Source of the DNA: Actinobaculum massiliense
Lineage (GTDB): Bacteria > Actinomycetota > Actinomycetes > Actinomycetales > Actinomycetaceae
Length of the DNA: 64,000 nt
Direction: 5' to 3'
Assembly (NCBI RefSeq): GCF_001457435.1
Contig: NZ_LN881716.1
Coordinates: forward strand, 332,174-396,173
How positions within the stretch are numbered: position 1 is the first letter of the stretch; each line of letters begins with the position of its first letter. Position numbers and translations under genes: made by a program. Positions 55,328-64,000 of the stretch are shown in pieces. Under the pieces are notes generated by a model. That model was not told the DNA's origin. It saw only the letters and a program-made list of their open reading frames with translations, and did not search any database.

Positions 55328-57194
55328 GTCTCTCGCCTCGCTTTTCGTTGTGCGCCCCGGCCGATGCGTTCTCGGCCCCGCCAGCGAGCCGGCGAATTCC
55401 GGGTTCTCCGGCCCGCAACTCATAAATTTCGTCCGCGATCTCTAGCAAGCTATGCCGGTGGCTCACCATAAGCACCGTCCAATCGGCGGGCAAATCACGC
55501 AAGGCGGCGATAATTCGCGCCTCGGACTCGATATCGATCTGACTCGTCGCCTCGTCCAGGAACAGGATTCGCCGCCCGGATGCGAGCGCCCGCGCCAGCG
55601 CAATTCGCTGAGCCTGCCCACCCGAAATAAGCGCGGAATCTTCGCCGAGGTAGGTGTTGATTCCCTCGGGCATCGCCCGCACATCCTCACCCACCTGCGC
55701 CGCGTCCAGCGCGCGCCAAATTTCTTCGTCGCTCGCGCCCGGGGCAGCCATGCGCACATTATCCGCTACGGTTCCGGTAAACAGCCAGGTGTTTTGCGCA
55801 ACTACCGCGCATTCGCGCCGCAGCTCGCCCGGCTTGCCGCGGCTCGCCCGCGCGCTTCCCACCGCGATCTGCCCGCTCTGGAGCGCCAGCGCCCCGCGGA
55901 GGAGGTTAAACAGCGTCGATTTTCCCGCGCCGCTGGGACCCACAAGGGCCACCTTGCTGCCAGGCCTAATCGTAAGGTCGACCCCGTCGAGCACCTTCCC
56001 GCGTCCGTAGTCAAAACTCACGTTTCGGGCGACGACGCCGCCGCTCGTCTCCAGCTCCAACATATCGGTTTCAGTTACCATCGCCGTTGCTTCGGCCGCC
56101 GGTTGCGCTTGGGGTAGCTGAGTCTTGCTGGGTTCAGCCGTGGCACCCGCACCGGGGTGACCGCCGCGATGAGCACTGGGGTGCTCGCCCCGCTCGGCGG
56201 GATGGCCAGCCGGATGCCCGCCGGGATGCTCACCGGCATGCCCAGCCGGATGCCCGCCAGACTGACCCGCCCCGGAGAGGTAGCGGGTGATGGCCTTTTG
56301 CGCCGCACGCCCGCCCATACCGATATAGAAGAATCCCGCGACGCGCGAGAGCGGATCCAGGAGTAGCACCGTCAGCAAAACAATAGTCAACGCTTCGGCG
56401 GTGCTTAGCGAAGCGCCACGCATCATCGCCAGGCCGGCAATTAGGCAAATAAGCAGCAAGCCGCACAGGCCGTCAACCACAATGATGACGATCTGGTTCC
56501 CGGCTAACAGCTTCATAATGGAGCGGCGGTTCGCCTCGCCCTTTTCCGCCAGATCTCGCTCAATGCGAGGCCCCGCGTTAAAGAGCCGAATCGTGCTCAT
56601 ATTACGAATGGCATCCAGATAAGCTGCGGATAATTCGCTCCGGCGTCGTCGATTAGCCCCGGAAGACTTGCGGAAGAACTTCATAAACACGCCCAGAAGC
56701 ACCGGAATGAGCGGCATCGCAATCAGCCCGCCAATGCCGACCACCGGATCAATCGCCACCGCCATATAAATCAAAATTGCCGCCGGCGCGAGGAGCGAGC
56801 CGATAGTAGCGCCCAGATAATTCTGACGAAACTCGGTAACCCGCTCCACCGAATCGGTAAGCATGGATAGCAGGCGCCCGGCGGCGTAGGTCGAGGGGCT
56901 CCCTTTCTCCGAAAGCGCGAAACTGTGCCCGAGCAATCGCGCCCGTAAACGCCGTTCTTCTTCCCTAGCCGCCCGACCTCCGGTTTCCATCTCGGCGAAG
57001 GCGGCGATTCCGGCAAAAAGGGCGCATACGCCGAGCGCCACTACTTGCCCCACATCCGCGCTCGCTTCGCCCTCCGGGCGCGTAAAGAACCCGGTCGCGA
57101 TCACCAGAGTTGCCGCGGTGAAGGCAATCGTCGCGAACCTCCACACGCCGGCAAGCGCCGCGCCGCGTTTTCCGCTTTGACTAATAATCTGCAT
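55320..57194 (-). CDS. cydD: CydD-type ABC half-transporter with histidine-rich linker
   Basis: A 624-residue half-transporter: membrane domain (LAGVWRFATIAFTAATLVIATGFF, six helices), linker, and ATPase with Walker A GPSGAGKST, signature ISGGQAQRIALARAL and Walker B RRILFLDEATSQID. Residues 313-348 of the linker hold eight histidines at a regular spacing of four (H315, 319, 323, 327, 331, then 338, 342, 346), in GHPA/EHPG-type units. Such a run could bind metal or heme near the ATPase; this is inference. A TATACT -10-like box lies about 45 bp upstream, so the gene may have its own promoter besides hmuT read-through. Confidence 0.82.
   Translation of the reverse strand: MQIISQSGKRGAALAGVWRFATIAFTAATLVIATGFFTRPEGEASADVGQVVALGVCALFAGIAAFAEMETGGRAAREEERRLRARLLGHSFALSEKGSPSTYAAGRLLSMLTDSVERVTEFRQNYLGATIGSLLAPAAILIYMAVAIDPVVGIGGLIAMPLIPVLLGVFMKFFRKSSGANRRRRSELSAAYLDAIRNMSTIRLFNAGPRIERDLAEKGEANRRSIMKLLAGNQIVIIVVDGLCGLLLICLIAGLAMMRGASLSTAEALTIVLLTVLLLDPLSRVAGFFYIGMGGRAAQKAITRYLSGAGQSGGHPAGHAGEHPGGHPAGHPAERGEHPSAHRGGHPGAGATAEPSKTQLPQAQPAAEATAMVTETDMLELETSGGVVARNVSFDYGRGKVLDGVDLTIRPGSKVALVGPSGAGKSTLFNLLRGALALQSGQIAVGSARASRGKPGELRRECAVVAQNTWLFTGTVADNVRMAAPGASDEEIWRALDAAQVGEDVRAMPEGINTYLGEDSALISGGQAQRIALARALASGRRILFLDEATSQIDIESEARIIAALRDLPADWTVLMVSHRHSLLEIADEIYELRAGEPGIRRLAGGAENASAGAHNEKRGERHE
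56151..56258. repeat. 12-bp tandem repeat encoding the His-rich linker of cydD
   Basis: Degenerate 12-bp units with a GGATGC core on the plus strand (for example at 56215-56260), each encoding a four-residue xHPx unit. The strict period suggests growth by slippage. Confidence 0.7.
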
Positions 57195-57293
57195 CCTGAA
57201 AACCCACTCGGTTGCAAAAGCTAACTACGTTTACGCAGTATATTGACCCCGGCGCGAAGGCTCCACGATGCAAGCATGTTAGTCATCGCGCAT

Positions 57294-58394
57294 CTACTTG
57301 CCGTAAACCACCTTCGCGGTCTCCAGAAGCATCTCTCCTGCCTGCGGCCCAAAGGAAAGTGACTGGTTATCGGGAATTTGAATAATCCGCTGGTGCTTGC
57401 CCGCGGTTGTTTCTGCCAACCCGGGTTGGGCGAGCAGGGCCTCTAGCCCTCCAAAACTCTCCAGCCCCTTCACCATCACAAAAATCACCTCGGGATCAGC
57501 AGCGAGCAGGGCCTCTTGCGAAGCCGGCACGGCCTGGGTGATCCCGTTAGCCGCGGCCATGTCCTTCATTCCCAGCGCCTCAATCAGATCCGTGACACCC
57601 GAGGAAGATCCGAGAATTGAAAATACGCCAGCTTGCGCACGGATATTGAGGAAAATGCCGCTCATAGGGTCCGCGGGCGTCCATTGCGCGATCTGTTCCT
57701 TAGCGTCGCGAATACTCTGAGCGGTTTGCACCGCAAGCGTCTCGCCCACACCGGGAACGCCGAGGGCAGTGGCAACTTCGCGCACCCGATCCGGCGCGCC
57801 GTCAAAGGAGTGGGCGTGTTTCACCTTGAGCACGGTGATCCCGGAAGCTCGCAACGTAGCGAGCTCACCCTCGCTCCCCCGCAGACTCCCGTCGGTCATG
57901 ACCAACGACGGCGACTGAGCCAGAATCGCCTCGGAATTCACGGCATGTCCCTCGCGAGTCACCACCGGAACTCCCGCCAACCCACTGGCGGTGTCCGAGG
58001 CACTGCGACCAACGATGGTATTTTCCAACCCAAGGCCTATAACAGTGCGCGAAATTGACCCCGAAAGATCCAGGGTAACGATCCGCGAGGTATCCGTGAT
58101 CGTGACGTCCTTATTATCCGCGTCCTTCACAGTAACCGGGAGTTGCGGCGCGGGCGCCTGCGCCACCGGAACGGGATCGCCCAAATCCGGAACAGTCCCC
58201 ATTCCCCGCAACTGGCGCGGCCCCTCGCCAGCGCTATCTGCCGCCGGAACGCTGGCGCTTTGGGTCTGCTCCGTGATCGTTTCCATTTCCGACGACGCCG
58301 CACCGAGGGAACATCCACTAAGCACTAGAACCAATCCGGAAAGGCTTGCCCAGAACTTCCGACTCATAAAACGCTTCGACTCCCTGCCATACAT
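57294..58394 (-). CDS. hmuT: HmuT-like heme-binding lipoprotein
   Basis: A 366-residue exported protein. The signal peptide RKFWASLSGLVLVLSGCSLG ends in a lipobox (LSGC). The mature part has a long linker, then a periplasmic-binding fold with RIVTLDLSGSISRTVIGLGLENTIVGRSAS and the HmuT-type REGHAVNSEAILAQSPSLVMTDG. It should capture heme outside the membrane for HmuUV. ATG 58394 is used; ATG 58367 would also leave a complete signal peptide. The 265 bp upstream to the 5S gene hold no gene. Confidence 0.85.
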   Translation of the reverse strand: MYGRESKRFMSRKFWASLSGLVLVLSGCSLGAASSEMETITEQTQSASVPAADSAGEGPRQLRGMGTVPDLGDPVPVAQAPAPQLPVTVKDADNKDVTITDTSRIVTLDLSGSISRTVIGLGLENTIVGRSASDTASGLAGVPVVTREGHAVNSEAILAQSPSLVMTDGSLRGSEGELATLRASGITVLKVKHAHSFDGAPDRVREVATALGVPGVGETLAVQTAQSIRDAKEQIAQWTPADPMSGIFLNIRAQAGVFSILGSSSGVTDLIEALGMKDMAAANGITQAVPASQEALLAADPEVIFVMVKGLESFGGLEALLAQPGLAETTAGKHQRIIQIPDNQSLSFGPQAGEMLLETAKVVYGK

Positions 58395-58584
58395 TTAGCG
58401 ACATCCAAAACTGGAACCGCTCTAGTTTCTGTCACGCCCGCGTATATTTCAACTCAAACACGGCACTTCTAGAAGATTTTTTACGCGACACCTTTGGCGC
58501 TGGCAACGATCTACGGATTACGAACGCGAAATGTTTCCTATTTACCCGGTGTGTTGTGTGTTGTGGTTGTTTGGGGGTATGCGG

Positions 58585-58637
58585 GAACGGGACCTGTCAC
58601 CGAATAGGCTATCAACCTATCGGAACAGATCCCGTTC
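58585..58637. terminator. Large hairpin downstream of the rRNA operon
   Basis: Long imperfect inverted repeat with GAACGGGA-CTGT and CCGAATAGG arms and a 7-nt loop, about 25 bp beyond 5S rRNA. A CTTTTTATT run lies on the plus strand side; on the minus strand no T-run follows. It probably ends the rRNA transcript or blocks plus-strand transcription entering it. Confidence 0.5.
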
Positions 58638-58659
58638 ACTCTTTTTATTCACGAATGAT

Positions 58660-58776
58660 GACGGCGGTGACCTACTCTCCCACACCCTCCCGAGTGCAGT
58701 ACCATCGGCGCGGGCAGTCTTAGCTTCCGGGTTCGGAAAGGGACCGGGCGTTACCCTGCCGCTATAACCACCGTCA
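58660..58776 (-). rRNA. rrf: 5S rRNA
   Basis: About 117 nt. The minus strand begins GACGGTGGTTATAGCGGCAG and contains CCCGGTCCC, GAACCCGGAAGCTAAG and GATGGTACTGC, ending GGAGAGTAGGTCACCGCCGTC-like. Ends are set by the terminal stem and are approximate. Confidence 0.95.
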
Positions 58777-58873
58777 AACCAGTCAGGCACTCCATACACA
58801 CCATGCCATAGCGTGGTAGCCCTGAATCGTATAGCAGACGCGAAACACGTTTCCCACAAAAAAGAAAGTAATC

Positions 58874-63809
<4,936 letters not shown>

Positions 63810-64000
63810 AAAAAACAAAAAATGGAAAGCCAAACCAGCTCTCAAAAAAACAACACCCAACCAGAAAAAACCAGCCAAGCATCGACCCCCACACCAGCAG
63901 AGGATTTAACAAAAAAACAAACCAACAGAAAAAACTGTCAGTCCACCACAAACAATGTCCAACACACTATCAAGCACCCAAACACCACACCCGAACTCAT
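63810..64000 (-). promoter_or_regulatory. rRNA operon upstream region with boxA-like element
   Basis: A T-rich region on the minus strand upstream of 16S. GTTGTTTTTTTGAGAGCTGG (63836-63855) resembles the actinobacterial boxA (TGTTGTTTGAGAACT) placed before 16S for antitermination. The promoter itself may lie partly beyond the window edge; no gene is seen. Confidence 0.45.

Overview
The window reads as a chromosomal segment of a high-GC Gram-positive (actinobacterial) genome. Evidence: coproporphyrin-type heme genes (chdC-cpfC), an oligoribonuclease, a PaiB-like FMN protein, a ThrE-type exporter, an HspR-type HAIR operator, many start codons placed 6-7 nt after a TANNNT box (leaderless mRNAs), and a 16S-23S-5S operon with an actinobacterial-looking sequence. 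The complete mevalonate route and the general make-up suggest an Actinomycetaceae-like host; that placement is inference, not a 16S search.

Layout. 1-3.7 kb: ssb and two dynamin/YfjP-like membrane GTPases. 3.8-6 kb: tRNA-Arg, a zinc alcohol dehydrogenase and orn. 6.2-8.2 kb: chdC-cpfC, the last heme steps. 8.4-17.4 kb: all mevalonate genes on the minus strand (mvk, mvaD, pmk, fni, then a Pif1-like helicase, mvaA, mvaS). 17.6-23.1 kb: a START-like protein, tRNA-His, an ATP-grasp enzyme, an aspartate:alanine-exchanger-type transporter, hsp20, a PaiB-like protein and tRNA-Lys. 23.2-36.0 kb: a complete type I-E CRISPR-Cas locus, with 50 good repeats plus one degenerate terminal repeat, then cas2, cas1, cas6e, cas5e, cas7e, cse2, cas8e and cas3, all transcribed toward the array. 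36.0-36.4 kb: the cas3 upstream region, which holds a solitary CRISPR-repeat-like hairpin. 36.4-40.3 kb: a Ski2-like helicase, a PLP-binding protein and a small membrane protein. 40.5-51.4 kb: branched-chain amino acid genes (ilvE, ilvC, ilvN, ilvB, ilvD) with a thiolase, a DsbA-like lipoprotein and thrE; ilvB has an Ile/Val leader peptide. 51.5-58.4 kb: a heme-type ABC importer (hmuT, hmuU, hmuV) split by a CydD/CydC-type ABC pair. 58.6-63.8 kb: one rRNA operon on the minus strand.

How parts work together. The thiolase can feed acetoacetyl-CoA to mvaS, and the mevalonate cluster runs from there to IPP/DMAPP. Heme is made by chdC-cpfC and probably taken up by HmuTUV; the CydDC pair inside the importer operon carries a histidine-rich linker. 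The most interesting unexplained element is the lone CRISPR-repeat-like hairpin upstream of cas3. It has an AT-rich promoter-like stretch in front, sits inside a nested inverted repeat, and is followed by a spacer-like sequence that partly matches DNA abutting the predicted cas3 -35 box. This resembles published crRNA-like autorepressors of cas operons (CreR-type), but nothing here proves transcription or function.
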